From JANOYC01 sp031428675 (GTDB taxonomy: Bacteria; Actinomycetota; Actinomycetes; Actinomycetales; Microbacteriaceae): 64,000 bases of DNA. Below are positions 31,465 through 39,989 of the stretch, one piece after another. A program made the translations under genes and the position numbers. Positions within the stretch are counted from its first letter, which is position 1, and each line of letters opens with the position of its first letter. The stretch lies in assembly GCA_031428675.1 (NCBI GenBank), contig JANOYC010000052.1:1-64000 (forward strand). Direction: 5' to 3'. The notes beneath the pieces were generated by a model. That model saw only the letters and a program-made list of their open reading frames with translations. It had not been told where the DNA came from and searched no databases.

Positions 31465-32794
31465 GGGCGTTCCGAATCGCTTCGCGGTGATCGCGCACGA
31501 CATCTGCGGCTGCGAGCTCACCGTCGGCTACCGTGGCGACGCCGCCGTGGATCGTATGTACCACGCGTCCAGGCAGCACTCGGTCCAGGTAGGGCGAGTT
31601 CACACCCTTGCCCCGGAGGTGCGTGGTGCTGAAGGTGCGCGATGCGGTCGGGTCGACCAGGGTCAGGTGCGCGGGCGAGCCGACCGAGAACGGCGAGTCG
31701 TATCCGTCCAGGCGGCCGATACGCGCTGGCGTGGCTGAGAGCACGCGCGCGACGTCTGACCAGTCGAGCAGTCCCGTGTCGACCACTGCAGCTTGCACGA
31801 CGCTGAGTGCGGACTCGAGACCAACCATGCCGAACGACGCCTCGTCCCAAGCGCATTCCTTCGACTCGACCGGGTGCGGGGCGTGGTCGGTGGCGACGAT
31901 GTCGATCGTGCCGTCGGCAAGTCCGGCGCGCAGAGCGTGCACATCCTCGTCTCGGCGAAGGGGCGGGTTGACCTTGAATCTCGCGTCGTAGCTGCTCACG
32001 AGCTGCTCGGTGAGCAGAAGGTGGTGAGGGGTGACCTCTGCAGTGACCTTGATGCCGCGGGCTTTCGCCCAGCGCACCACGTCGACCGATCCCGCAGTCG
32101 AGACGTGGCAGATATGCAACCGAGCGCCAACGTGCTGGGCGAGCAACACATCGCGGGCGATGATCGACTCCTCGGCGACCGCCGGCCACCCGGCGAGGCC
32201 GAGCTCGCCCGACAGAGTTCCCTCGTTCATTTGAGCGCCCTCAGTGAGGCGCGGTTCCTGAGCGTGCTGGGCGACCACACCCCCGAAGGTCGTCACGTAT
32301 TCGAGAGCTCGCCGCATCAAGAGGGCGTCGTGCACGCATTTGCCGTCATCGCTGAACACGCGAACTTTGGCGCGCGACTTGGCCATCGCGCCGATCTCCG
32401 AGAGTCGCTCCCCCGCAAGCCCGGCGGTGACCGCCCCGATCGGACGCACGGTCACGTAGCCGTGTTGTTCTCCGAGCGCTTGAACTTGCTCGACCACCCC
32501 AGCGGTGTCTTGCACCGGCTGGGTGTTCGCCATGGCGAAGACAGCGGTGAATCCGCCGAATGCGGCCGCCCGCGACCCGGTGAGCACGGTCTCACTCTGC
32601 TCGAACCCCGGTTCACGCAGATGCGTGTGCAGGTCAACGAGACCCGGGAGCGCCTGCAGACCATGGGCGTCGACGACTCGCGCCCCGGCAGTGGAAAGCG
32701 ATGCGCCGACCGCGGTGATCACTCCCCCGTCGATTGCGAGGTCGGTGCGCGATCCGCCCGGCAGGGTCGCGCCAGAGATGATGGTCGTGGTCAC
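31457..32794 (-). CDS. pyrC: Dihydroorotase
   Basis: Zinc amidohydrolase that cyclises carbamoyl aspartate to dihydroorotate. The 445-residue class I enzyme has [10 protein letters not shown] (metal histidines H56 and H58), a second histidine in [10 protein letters not shown] and the catalytic aspartate in ATDHAPHP near residue 305. Its GTG start overlaps the pyrB stop by four bases. Confidence 0.97.
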   Translation of the reverse strand: MTTTIISGATLPGGSRTDLAIDGGVITAVGASLSTAGARVVDAHGLQALPGLVDLHTHLREPGFEQSETVLTGSRAAAFGGFTAVFAMANTQPVQDTAGVVEQVQALGEQHGYVTVRPIGAVTAGLAGERLSEIGAMAKSRAKVRVFSDDGKCVHDALLMRRALEYVTTFGGVVAQHAQEPRLTEGAQMNEGTLSGELGLAGWPAVAEESIIARDVLLAQHVGARLHICHVSTAGSVDVVRWAKARGIKVTAEVTPHHLLLTEQLVSSYDARFKVNPPLRRDEDVHALRAGLADGTIDIVATDHAPHPVESKECAWDEASFGMVGLESALSVVQAAVVDTGLLDWSDVARVLSATPARIGRLDGYDSPFSVGSPAHLTLVDPTASRTFSTTHLRGKGVNSPYLDRVLPGRVVHTIHGGVATVADGELAAADVVRDHREAIRNARG

Positions 32795-33744
32795 AGGTCA
32801 GCCTCCGTGGTTCCGGCGAGAAGTAGGTAGAGCACGGCCATCCGAACTGACACTCCGTTCGCAACCTGCTCGAGCACTGTCGAGCGAGCCGAGTCTGCTG
32901 CGGCCGCCGAGATCTCGAGCCCGCGATTCATTGGGCCGGGATGCATAACCATCGTATTCGCGGGCAGTCTCTCGAGTCGCTCGTCGTCGAGGCCCCACTC
33001 ACGGGCGTACTCACGCGCGCTGGGAAAGAACGCCGCATGCATCCGCTCGCTCTGGATGCGCAGCATCATCACCACGTCGGGACTTGCGTCAACGGCCTTA
33101 TCGAAGTCGAACCCGGTCGTCACCGGCCATTCGGCTACGTGAACTGGTAGCAGTGTTGCGGGAGCGATCAAGCTAACCCGAGCACCGAGGGTCGTCAGTA
33201 GCCACACGTTCGATCGCACGACACGGGAGTGCAGGATGTCGCCGACGATTGTCACGCGAACGCCATCGAGGTCTTTGCCGCGCGACCCGAGCCCGTGCAG
33301 CCGCTTGCGCATGGTGAAGGCGTCGAGGAGGGCCTGGGTCGGGTGCTCATGCGTTCCGTCGCCGGCGTTGACGACTCCCGCATCAATCCAGCCACTTTGA
33401 GCCAGCACCTGCGGTGCGCCCGACGATGAATGCCGGATGACCACAGCATCCGCGCCCATTGCGGCAAGTGTCTGCGCGGTGTCTTTCAGGCTCTCGCCCT
33501 TGGATACGCTCGATCCCTTCGCGCTGAAGGTGATCACGTCGGCGCTCAGTCGCTTGGCGGCCGCCTCGAAGGAGATGCGTGTGCGCGTCGAGTCTTCGAA
33601 GAACAGGTTGACGACCGTCTTGCCGCGGAGTGTTGGCAGCTTCTTCACGTCGCGAGTGGCGACCTGCGCCATGTCCTCGGCGACGTCGAGGATGCGGATG
33701 GCGGTGGCCCGATCGAGGGTTGCGGTGCTCAGCAGATGCTTCAT
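32791..33744 (-). CDS. pyrB: Aspartate carbamoyltransferase
   Basis: Condenses carbamoyl phosphate with aspartate, the committed pyrimidine step. The 317-residue catalytic chain has the carbamoyl phosphate motif STRTR at 52-56, HPTQALLD near residue 137 and the aspartate-loop MLRIQSER. No pyrI regulatory chain is present, as in other PyrR-regulated operons. The ATG overlaps the pyrR stop by four bases. Confidence 0.98.
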   Translation of the reverse strand: MKHLLSTATLDRATAIRILDVAEDMAQVATRDVKKLPTLRGKTVVNLFFEDSTRTRISFEAAAKRLSADVITFSAKGSSVSKGESLKDTAQTLAAMGADAVVIRHSSSGAPQVLAQSGWIDAGVVNAGDGTHEHPTQALLDAFTMRKRLHGLGSRGKDLDGVRVTIVGDILHSRVVRSNVWLLTTLGARVSLIAPATLLPVHVAEWPVTTGFDFDKAVDASPDVVMMLRIQSERMHAAFFPSAREYAREWGLDDERLERLPANTMVMHPGPMNRGLEISAAAADSARSTVLEQVANGVSVRMAVLYLLLAGTTEADL

Positions 33745-34271
33745 GACTCGATCGCCACTTCGTCAATGCCGTCGGTTTCGACAAGGCGCACATTGATGCG
33801 CTCATCCGCCGCCGTCGGCAAGTTCTTGCCCACGAAATCGGCTCGGATGGGGAGTTCACGATGGCCGCGATCGACGAGCGCGGCGAGGCGCACGACCCGG
33901 GGGCGACCGTAGTCGGCGATGGCGTCGAGCGCAGCGCGGATGGTGCGTCCCGAGTAGAGCACGTCGTCGACAAGCACGACGGTCTTGCCGGTGATGCCGC
34001 CAGCGGGAAGCTGAGTCGGCGCCGGAGCCCGTGTCGGCTGGGTCGCGAGGTCATCGCGATACATGGTGACGTCGAGGTAGCCGACCGCCACCGAACCGGG
34101 GTCGATCGCGTTGAGGATGTCGGCGATCCTTTGGCCGAGAATAGCCCCGCGCGTGGGAATGCCCAAGATTACGAGGTCTGCACTCCCCCGATTGGACTCA
34201 AGGATCTCGTGGGAGATACGAGTCAACGCTCGGGTGACGTCAGATTGCTGCAGCACGGTTCGGGCAGCCAT
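33741..34271 (-). CDS. pyrR: Pyrimidine operon RNA-binding regulator / uracil phosphoribosyltransferase
   Basis: Uridine nucleotide sensor that binds pyr mRNA and has weak uracil phosphoribosyltransferase activity. The 176-residue product has the PRPP loop [14 protein letters not shown] at about 97-110 and [14 protein letters not shown] at 37-50. A strong ribosome binding site (AGGAGGT, near 34275-34281) precedes the ATG, and a PyrR-type RNA loop lies directly upstream of it, so the gene is probably autoregulated at translation. It heads a chain of overlapping pyrimidine genes. Confidence 0.97.
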   Translation of the reverse strand: MAARTVLQQSDVTRALTRISHEILESNRGSADLVILGIPTRGAILGQRIADILNAIDPGSVAVGYLDVTMYRDDLATQPTRAPAPTQLPAGGITGKTVVLVDDVLYSGRTIRAALDAIADYGRPRVVRLAALVDRGHRELPIRADFVGKNLPTAADERINVRLVETDGIDEVAIES

Positions 34272-34275
34272 CGTG

Positions 34276-34281
34276 ACCTCC
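34276..34281 (-). promoter_or_regulatory. Strong ribosome binding site of pyrR
   Basis: AGGAGGT-type Shine-Dalgarno, four bases from the pyrR ATG. It fixes the start and lies next to the PyrR loop, where a bound protein could block ribosome access. Confidence 0.85.
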
Positions 34282-34286
34282 TTCCC

Positions 34287-34300
34287 CGCCTCTCTGGACG
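34287..34300 (-). promoter_or_regulatory. PyrR RNA-binding loop in the pyr leader
   Basis: On the minus strand this reads CGTCCAGAGAGGCG. It matches the known PyrR recognition consensus ARUCCNGNGAGGYU at the core UCCAGAGAGGC. Flanking TTCC and GGAA can pair and form the base of a hairpin whose 3' side runs into the ribosome binding site. PyrR-dependent translational repression of this kind was described in Mycobacterium smegmatis. The site is seen directly; binding is inferred. Confidence 0.85.
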
Positions 34301-34374
34301 GAACTTAAAGGATGTCTAGCGAAAGAACTCTACCACCGCGCGGCGCTCCCGCGGCTCGCGCAGCAGATGCCACC

Positions 34375-34440
34375 GAGAGTGCCCGTTCGGGACGAGAAGG
34401 ACGCGGCGCGCACGCACTCTTGTCCCAAACGGGCACTCTC
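34375..34440. repeat. 66-base near-perfect inverted repeat between pyrR and nusB
   Basis: Arms of 26 bases (34375-34400 and 34415-34440) pair at 22 of 26 positions, including a perfect outer 13 (GAGAGTGCCCGTT with AACGGGCACTCTC), around a GC-rich 14-base loop. It lies 68 bases beyond the nusB stop and 103 bases before the pyrR start. It could be the nusB terminator, but the arms are longer than a terminator needs, so a dispersed palindromic element is also possible. Confidence 0.8.
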
Positions 34441-34453
34441 AGCGGGTGCTGCT

Positions 34454-34489
34454 GCGGGCGCGGGTGCGGGTGCGGATGCGGGTGCGGAT
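34454..34489. repeat. Hexamer tandem repeat (GCGGRT/GCGGGC, six units)
   Basis: Six consecutive six-base units of GCGGGC, GCGGGT or GCGGAT. They lie just downstream of the nusB stop on the minus strand. In one minus-strand frame they would encode alternating Ala-Pro/Ala-Ser. No function is evident. Confidence 0.8.
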
Positions 34490-34508
34490 GCCGGGGCGTC
34501 CGCCGCGC

Positions 34509-34922
34509 CTAGGCGCGTGTGGAGGCGATCCGGCCGAGCAGGCCGTTGATGAAGCCGGCCGAGTCCTCGGTGCTGAGGACGGTCGCGGATTCCACGGCCT
34601 CGGCAATGGCGACGCCAGCGGGAACCTCGTCGTTGAACACGACCTCCCAGATGCCGATGCGCACGATCGCGCGATCGACCGCGGGCATGCGATTGATCGT
34701 CCAGCCCTGCGAATACGTCTCGATCATCTCGTCGATCTCGTCGCCGTGGTCGACGACGCCTTCCACGATCGCCTTCGCGTACGTCCACGACGACTCGCGC
34801 TTGCGATCGATAGCGGCGCGTTCCACCTCCCGACCGAGGGCCGCATTGATCGACTCTTGGCGGACATCCGCGCCATACAGGATGTCGAGTGCGCGCTTTC
34901 GCGCCTTGCTTCTCGCGCTCAT
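34509..34922 (-). CDS. nusB: Transcription antitermination factor NusB
   Basis: RNA-binding partner of NusE (S10) in antitermination complexes, notably on rRNA operons. The 137-residue all-alpha protein shows SKARKRALDILYGADVR at its start, the DEIDEMIETYSQGW middle block and the family end EAVESATVLSTEDSAGFINGLLG. It lies 12 bases after efp. A hexamer repeat follows its stop. Confidence 0.96.
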   Translation of the reverse strand: MSARSKARKRALDILYGADVRQESINAALGREVERAAIDRKRESSWTYAKAIVEGVVDHGDEIDEMIETYSQGWTINRMPAVDRAIVRIGIWEVVFNDEVPAGVAIAEAVESATVLSTEDSAGFINGLLGRIASTRA

Positions 34923-34934
34923 TGCCGAGCCGCG

Positions 34935-35495
34935 CTAGGAAACACGGCCGAGGTAGCTGCCGTCGCGCGTGTCGACCTTTACCTTGGTGCCGGTCTCGAG
35001 GAACAGCGGAACCTGAATCTGGTAACCGGTTTCGACGGTTGCGGGCTTCGTACCACCGGTCGAGCGATCGCCCTGGAGGCCGGGCTCCGTGTAGGTGATC
35101 TCGAGCACAACCGAGGCCGGGAGTTCGACATAGAGCGGCTCGCCGTTGTGCAGGGCCACTGTTACCGACTGATTCTCGAGCATGAAGTTCGCGGCGTCGC
35201 CCACCTGCGCTTCCGAGAGCGTGATCTGGTCGTAGTCTGCCGTGTTCATGAACACGTAGTTCTCGCCGTCCTTGTACAGGTACTGGTAGTCGCTGCGGTC
35301 GACGGTCTCGGTCTCGATCTTCGCGCCGGCGTTGAACGTGCGGTCGACAACCTTGCCGGTCATCACGTTCTTAACCTTGGTGCGCACGAACGCCCCGCCT
35401 TTGCCTGGCTTGACGTGCTGGAACTCGATGACGGTCCAGAGTTGTCCGTCCATGTTGAGAACGACGCCGTTCCGGATATCGCTAGTGGAAGCCAT
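34935..35495 (-). CDS. efp: Elongation factor P
   Basis: Relieves ribosome stalling at polyproline stretches. The 186-residue protein has the three-domain EF-P layout. The tip lysine is K32 in the loop KPGKGGA, and no epmA-type modification gene is in the window. The C-terminal domain motif ([19 protein letters not shown]) is intact. It lies between aroQ and nusB, the standard actinobacterial order. Confidence 0.98.
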   Translation of the reverse strand: MASTSDIRNGVVLNMDGQLWTVIEFQHVKPGKGGAFVRTKVKNVMTGKVVDRTFNAGAKIETETVDRSDYQYLYKDGENYVFMNTADYDQITLSEAQVGDAANFMLENQSVTVALHNGEPLYVELPASVVLEITYTEPGLQGDRSTGGTKPATVETGYQIQVPLFLETGTKVKVDTRDGSYLGRVS

Positions 35496-35525
35496 CGCTT
35501 ACATTTTCCGTTCAGTGGTTGTGGG

Positions 35526-35544
35526 CCGCATTCAAGGAATGCGG
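35526..35544 (-). terminator. Small hairpin between aroQ and efp
   Basis: A perfect 8-base-pair stem with a 3-base loop (CCGCATTC and GAATGCGG). It lies about 87 bases past the aroQ stop and 31 bases before the efp start. It may be a weak terminator or a structure in the efp leader; there is no T-tract. Confidence 0.4.
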
Positions 35545-35630
35545 GCATCCAGGACTGGGAGGTCTGTCCATCCGCGCGAGTTCGCATCGTGAACCGCGGG
35601 CCCGACTAGACCGCCCTAGAGCCTACCCGC

Positions 35631-36071
35631 TCAGTCGGACGATCGCCCAATGGCGACGAGAGCGAGGGAGTACGAGTCGAATCCGAATCCCGCGATCACT
35701 CCGGATGCGACGGCGGAGATGACGCTTGAGTGCCGGAACTCTTCGCGTGCGTGCGGATTGGAGATGTGCACCTCGATGAGCCGCAGGCCGGCCTTGGTGA
35801 CGAGCGCCGCGGCATCCCGAAGTGCGTAGGAGTAGTGCGTGAATGCGGCCGGGTTCAGGATGACCGGTGACGCGGTGTCGACGGCTTCGTAGAGCCAGGC
35901 GATGAGTTCCGCTTCGTCATTCGTCTGGCGCAGGTCGATCGTCGTACCGGCGGGCGCCTCGGACTCGAGGACGACGCGGAGGTCGTCGAGCGTGCCACTG
36001 CCGTACACCTCGGGCTCACGGCTGCCCAGCCGCCCCAGATTCGGACCGTTCAGCACCAGCACTCTGCTCAT
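35631..36071 (-). CDS. aroQ: 3-dehydroquinate dehydratase, type II
   Basis: Converts 3-dehydroquinate to 3-dehydroshikimate. The 146-residue protein has the N-terminal NGPNLGRLGSREPEVYG with the catalytic tyrosine Y23, the substrate-binding asparagine and catalytic histidine in LNPAAFTHYSYALRDA, and the late VHISNPHAREEFR block. It is separated from aroB by 232 bases containing an 89-base palindromic element. Confidence 0.96.
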   Translation of the reverse strand: MSRVLVLNGPNLGRLGSREPEVYGSGTLDDLRVVLESEAPAGTTIDLRQTNDEAELIAWLYEAVDTASPVILNPAAFTHYSYALRDAAALVTKAGLRLIEVHISNPHAREEFRHSSVISAVASGVIAGFGFDSYSLALVAIGRSSD

Positions 36072-36164
36072 CCGGCCAGCCTAGCGGCAGCGTATTAGCC
36101 GCCCGAACGGTGGGCCCCCGGGCACGAGCGGCCGACGCCACCGCGCTCGCGTGCATTGCCCACT

Positions 36165-36253
36165 GCGCGAAATTCAGGCACGAAGAACTGGATGCCGGCG
36201 AGTCACGCGCGGCGCACCGCATGTGCGTGCGCGGTGCCTGAATTTCGCACAGG
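36165..36253. repeat. 89-bp palindrome-ended element, copy 1
   Basis: The ends GCGCGAAATTCAGGCAC and GTGCCTGAATTTCGCAC are inverted copies with one mismatch, extending to 19 bases when outer flanks are counted. The interior is GC-rich with GAACTG after the left arm. Length and ends match copies at 58668 and 58886. It lies between aroQ and aroB and covers no gene. Confidence 0.88.
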
Positions 36254-36303
36254 AGGTGGGCGGGGAGCGTGCGCGTGCGCGGTGAGCTGAGGGTGCGAGC
36301 TCT

Positions 36304-37383
36304 CTATTCAGCGAGCTCTTGGTAGGCGGCGAAGAGCAGCGATTCCTCAGGCGCGGTGAGCACCGTCGGGCGGCCGATGCCGTCGAGGACGATGAATCGC
36401 AACATTCCAGCACGCGTCTTCTTGTCGCGCTGCATCGTTGCGAGCAACGTATTCCAGCGACCAGCCGGGTAGGTGATCGGCAGCGACAGCGACGACAGGA
36501 TGCGCCGGTGCCGGTCGACAATGTCGTCGCTGAGTCCTCGGGTCAGTCGGGCCAGTTCCGCGGCGAACACCATGCCGATAGCGATCGCGGCCCCGTGCCG
36601 CCACTGGTAGCGCTCGGCGTGCTCGATCGCATGCCCGAGTGTGTGGCCGTAGTTCAGGATCTCGCGGAGTCCCGTCTCGGTAAAGTCTTCGCTCACCACG
36701 CGCGCTTTCATCGCGATCGCGAGTTCGATGACGCGGCGGAACTCGCGCGTTGACGGGTCGACCGCGCGCTCAAGGTTGTTCTCGTAGATGTCGAGAATCT
36801 CCGGCTCGGCGATGAAACCAGCCTTGACGATCTCGGCCGATCCCGCGAGGATCTCGTTTCGCGGCAGCGAGGTGAGAAGGTCGAGGTCGACGATGACGGC
36901 TTGCGGGGCGTAGAACGCGCCAACGAGGTTCTTCCCCTCCGCCGTGTTGATGCCGGTCTTGCCGCCGACCGCGGCATCCACCATGCCGAGCACAGTCGTC
37001 GGCACCTGAATAAGAGGCACCCCTCGAAGCCAGGTGGCGGCAACGAAGCCGGCGAGGTCGGTAGTGGCGCCGCCGCCGAGGCCGATCACGGCATCCGTGC
37101 GGGTGAAATCGGTCTGCCCCATGATCTGCCAGCAGAAAGCCGCAACCTCCACGCGCTTCGCCGCTTCGGAGTCGGGAATCTCGGCCAACAGCACTTCGTA
37201 TCGATCGAGCAGACTTTCGCGGAGCCTTGCCGCTTGAGCACCGAGAGACGGAGCGTGCACGATGAGCACCTTCGTAGCTTTCTGCCCGATCACGCTCCCG
37301 AGTTCGCCCACCAGACCGCGCCCAATGGTGATGTCATACGCGTTCGTGCCCGAGACGGTGATGGTCGTGGTGTCCGCGTTCAT
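36304..37383 (-). CDS. aroB: 3-dehydroquinate synthase
   Basis: NAD- and metal-dependent cyclisation of DAHP to 3-dehydroquinate. The 359-residue protein has the NAD-binding GLGGGATTDLAGFVAATWLRG, the PTTVLGMVDAAVGGKTGIN block, and the metal-site histidines in NYGHTLGHAIEHAERYQWRHG. The ATG at 37383 overlaps the aroK stop by four bases. A longer reading frame upstream would only run antisense-like sequence inside aroK. Confidence 0.97.
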   Translation of the reverse strand: MNADTTTITVSGTNAYDITIGRGLVGELGSVIGQKATKVLIVHAPSLGAQAARLRESLLDRYEVLLAEIPDSEAAKRVEVAAFCWQIMGQTDFTRTDAVIGLGGGATTDLAGFVAATWLRGVPLIQVPTTVLGMVDAAVGGKTGINTAEGKNLVGAFYAPQAVIVDLDLLTSLPRNEILAGSAEIVKAGFIAEPEILDIYENNLERAVDPSTREFRRVIELAIAMKARVVSEDFTETGLREILNYGHTLGHAIEHAERYQWRHGAAIAIGMVFAAELARLTRGLSDDIVDRHRRILSSLSLPITYPAGRWNTLLATMQRDKKTRAGMLRFIVLDGIGRPTVLTAPEESLLFAAYQELAE

Positions 37384-37877
37384 AGTGTGTCCTCCGCCGC
37401 CCACGCGGCTATGTCCCCGGCTATCGCGTCGATCGGTCGGTTCGAGGTGTCCCAGCTGCGCGATGCGAGTTGTTGATATATCGGCATTCTGGCGTCGACG
37501 AGCGATTTCCACGCGTCCATGCCGCCGGAAGCCAGGAGCGGACGCTTCGAGCCGGTGATCCGGGCTTCGACCGCTGCTGGCGAGACGGTGAGGAGAACGA
37601 CGCGCCTATTCGCCAGGTCGCGCTGGGTGTCGGGATTCAGGACTGCGCCTCCGCCGAGGGCTACGACTGCGTCGCTCGCTAGTGCAGATTCGACCGCCGC
37701 CCGTTCGAGTTCACGGAAACGTGTTTCCCCGTCGGTCGCGAAAATGTCAGCTATCGGGCCGTGTTCGGCGACGATCTCCTTGTCGGTATCGATGAACCTC
37801 GTGCCCAGAAGTTGGGCAACGCGCTTGCCGAGCCGGGTCTTCCCTGCGCCCGGCGGGCCGATGAAAACGAGGCTCAC
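37380..37877 (-). CDS. aroK: Shikimate kinase
   Basis: Phosphorylates shikimate with ATP. The 165-residue P-loop kinase has GPPGAGKT at 7-14, the shikimate-binding FIDTDKEI (about 31-38) and ALGGGAVL. The GTG start overlaps the aroC stop by four bases, and the stop overlaps aroB. Confidence 0.96.
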   Translation of the reverse strand: MSLVFIGPPGAGKTRLGKRVAQLLGTRFIDTDKEIVAEHGPIADIFATDGETRFRELERAAVESALASDAVVALGGGAVLNPDTQRDLANRRVVLLTVSPAAVEARITGSKRPLLASGGMDAWKSLVDARMPIYQQLASRSWDTSNRPIDAIAGDIAAWAAEDTL

Positions 37878-39088
37878 GGTGACGCGGTTGTAGCGGAGCC
37901 GCTCGTCGTTCGCAGCGTCGCCGGGATCGCCGACAGGTACGACCCCACGTTGCGGCGGGTCTCTCCCACCGAGTCGCCCCCGAACTTCTCGAGCATCGCG
38001 TTGGCGAGCACGAGCGCGACCATGGCTTCAGCAACCACGCCCGCGGCGGGCACAGCGCACACATCGGAGCGCTGGTGGTGAGCTTCGGCAGTGGAGCCGG
38101 TGGCGACATCCACCGTGCGCAGGGCGTGCGGCACTGTCGAGATCGGCTTCATCGCGGCGCTGACGCGCAAGACGGTGCCCGTGCTCATTCCCCCCTCGGT
38201 GCCGCCGGCACGATCGGTGGTGCGGTGGATGCCGTCGTCGGTCGCGAAGAGCTCGTCGTGAGCTTCGGAACCTCGACGTGCGGCTGTGCGGAAGCCGTCG
38301 CCGATCTCCACCCCTTTGATCGCCTGGATGCCCATGAGCGCCGCCGCAAGCTGCGAGTCGAGTCGGCGGTCCCAGTGTGTGTAGGAGCCGAGACCGGGAG
38401 GGAGGCCGTAGGCGAGAACTTCGACGACGCCGCCCAGAGTGTCGCCGTCTTCGTGGGCTCGGTCAACTTCGGCCACCATGAGCGCGGAGGTCGCAGCATC
38501 CGCGCACCGCAACGGATCGGCGTCGAGGCGATCCACGTCGGATGCGGCGGGCAGTGCCGTACCGTCCGGCACACGCACCGAACCGACCGAGACAGTGTGG
38601 GCCACGAGACTCACGCCGAGTTCGGCGAGGAACGACCGGGCGACCGCGCCGAGGGCGACCCGTGCCGCGGTTTCCCGAGCGCTGGCGCGCTCTAGCACGT
38701 TGCGGGACTCGTCGAAATCGTACTTCTGCATACCGACGAGGTCGGCGTGTCCTGGCCGTGGCCGGGTGAGGGGCGCGCCGCGACCCTTGGGCAGTGTCTC
38801 GGCGTCGACCGGCGTCGCACTCATGACGTCCACCCAACGCGGCCACTCCGTGTTGCCGATGCGGAGCGCGACCGGGCTGCCCATCGTCAGGCCGAAACGG
38901 ATTCCGCCGCTGATGCTCAATTCGTCTTGTTCGAATTTCTGCCGCGCGCCACGGCCGTAGCCAAGGGTTCGACGCTTGAGATCAGCTTGGATCGCTTCCG
39001 GCGACACGGGAACGCCAGCCGGCATCCCCTCGAGGATCGCGACGAGTTCCGGGCCATGGGATTCACCCGCGGTCAACCAACGAAGCAT
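37874..39088 (-). CDS. aroC: Chorismate synthase
   Basis: FMN-dependent elimination of phosphate from EPSP to give chorismate. The 404-residue product begins with [22 protein letters not shown] and has [38 protein letters not shown] and [10 protein letters not shown]. An in-frame start 90 bases upstream lacks homology, so the ATG at 39088 is used. aroE lies 43 bases upstream. Confidence 0.97.
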   Translation of the reverse strand: MLRWLTAGESHGPELVAILEGMPAGVPVSPEAIQADLKRRTLGYGRGARQKFEQDELSISGGIRFGLTMGSPVALRIGNTEWPRWVDVMSATPVDAETLPKGRGAPLTRPRPGHADLVGMQKYDFDESRNVLERASARETAARVALGAVARSFLAELGVSLVAHTVSVGSVRVPDGTALPAASDVDRLDADPLRCADAATSALMVAEVDRAHEDGDTLGGVVEVLAYGLPPGLGSYTHWDRRLDSQLAAALMGIQAIKGVEIGDGFRTAARRGSEAHDELFATDDGIHRTTDRAGGTEGGMSTGTVLRVSAAMKPISTVPHALRTVDVATGSTAEAHHQRSDVCAVPAAGVVAEAMVALVLANAMLEKFGGDSVGETRRNVGSYLSAIPATLRTTSGSATTASP

Positions 39089-39131
39089 GTAATGAATCTT
39101 TCCATAGGTGGTTTGCGGCGATGACCGACGA

Positions 39132-39989
39132 CTACGCGCAGACGGCCGATCGCATCGCGGAGACGACAGAATCTTCATCGGCGAGCGGACGCTCGGGAGT
39201 CCCCGACGTGAAAATGCGGATCTGCACGAGTGCTTGAAAAATCAGCATGTCGATTCCCGGGATGACTCTCCCGCCAGCGGCCGACCACTGTCTGGCCAAC
39301 GCGCTCGGCCACGGGTCGTATGCGACATCGAAAAGCACCGACGACTGCAGAACGGCCGTGGGAAAAGGCATTTCCATGGATGCTCCGCCCGGCACGGTGC
39401 TGATAACGGCCGTGGGCGGGGAGATGGTTCCAATCGAGTCGAGGGCGGTGGCGGATGCGTTTGCCCCACACTGCGTCGCCAGTTCTACGACGAAGGCGGC
39501 CTTCGCTGGCGTTCTCGCCGCGATCGTCACCTCGCGTGCACCGAGGCGGGTTGCAGCGACCGCTGCGGACGCCGCCGTCGCTCCCCCGCCAACGATGACA
39601 ACGGAGTCGAGGCGGAGCACGCCGGAACGTTCGAAGGCCTGCTGAATGCCCCAGACATCCGTGTTGAACAAATTCGTCGAGCGGCCGTTCGTGTCGTGTC
39701 GGAACAGCACCGTGTTGGCGGCGCGCGTGAGACGGGCGATGCCGTCGACACTGTCGGCGTAGTGCAGCACCGCGTTCTTCAACGGCATTGTCAGCGACAA
39801 GCCTCGCCACTCTGGCCCGCGAGTGCGGAGGAATTCCCCTAGGGAATCTGTCGTGACGTCGATCGCCTCGTAACTCCAGTCGAGCCCGAGTTCACGGTAG
39901 GCGGCGCGGTGCAGCGCGGGTGACTGGGAATGCGCAATCGGTGACCCGAGCACCGCGAGACTCTGGAGCGTGTCAGCCACGGCTCTCAC
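39132..39989 (-). CDS. aroE: Shikimate dehydrogenase
   Basis: NADPH reduction of 3-dehydroshikimate to shikimate. Catalytic lysine K71 lies in LSLTMPLK, shikimate contacts are SQS at 21-23, and D111 in NTDVWG completes the pair. A nucleotide-binding loop GGGATAAS lies near residue 132. The GTG at 39989 overlaps the mltG stop by four bases and is preferred to starts further into mltG. Length 285. Confidence 0.95.
   Translation of the reverse strand: MRAVADTLQSLAVLGSPIAHSQSPALHRAAYRELGLDWSYEAIDVTTDSLGEFLRTRGPEWRGLSLTMPLKNAVLHYADSVDGIARLTRAANTVLFRHDTNGRSTNLFNTDVWGIQQAFERSGVLRLDSVVIVGGGATAASAAVAATRLGAREVTIAARTPAKAAFVVELATQCGANASATALDSIGTISPPTAVISTVPGGASMEMPFPTAVLQSSVLFDVAYDPWPSALARQWSAAGGRVIPGIDMLIFQALVQIRIFTSGTPERPLADEDSVVSAMRSAVCA

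Noticed and set aside
34330..34788. Separate gene in the frame overlapping the nusB 3' end
   Set aside because: Mostly shadow of nusB plus hexamer repeat; Ala/Pro and Arg-rich with no start signal.
36165..36253. Simple aroQ/aroB terminator only
   Set aside because: Arms separated by over 50 bases and the same 89-base unit elsewhere make a plain terminator an incomplete explanation.
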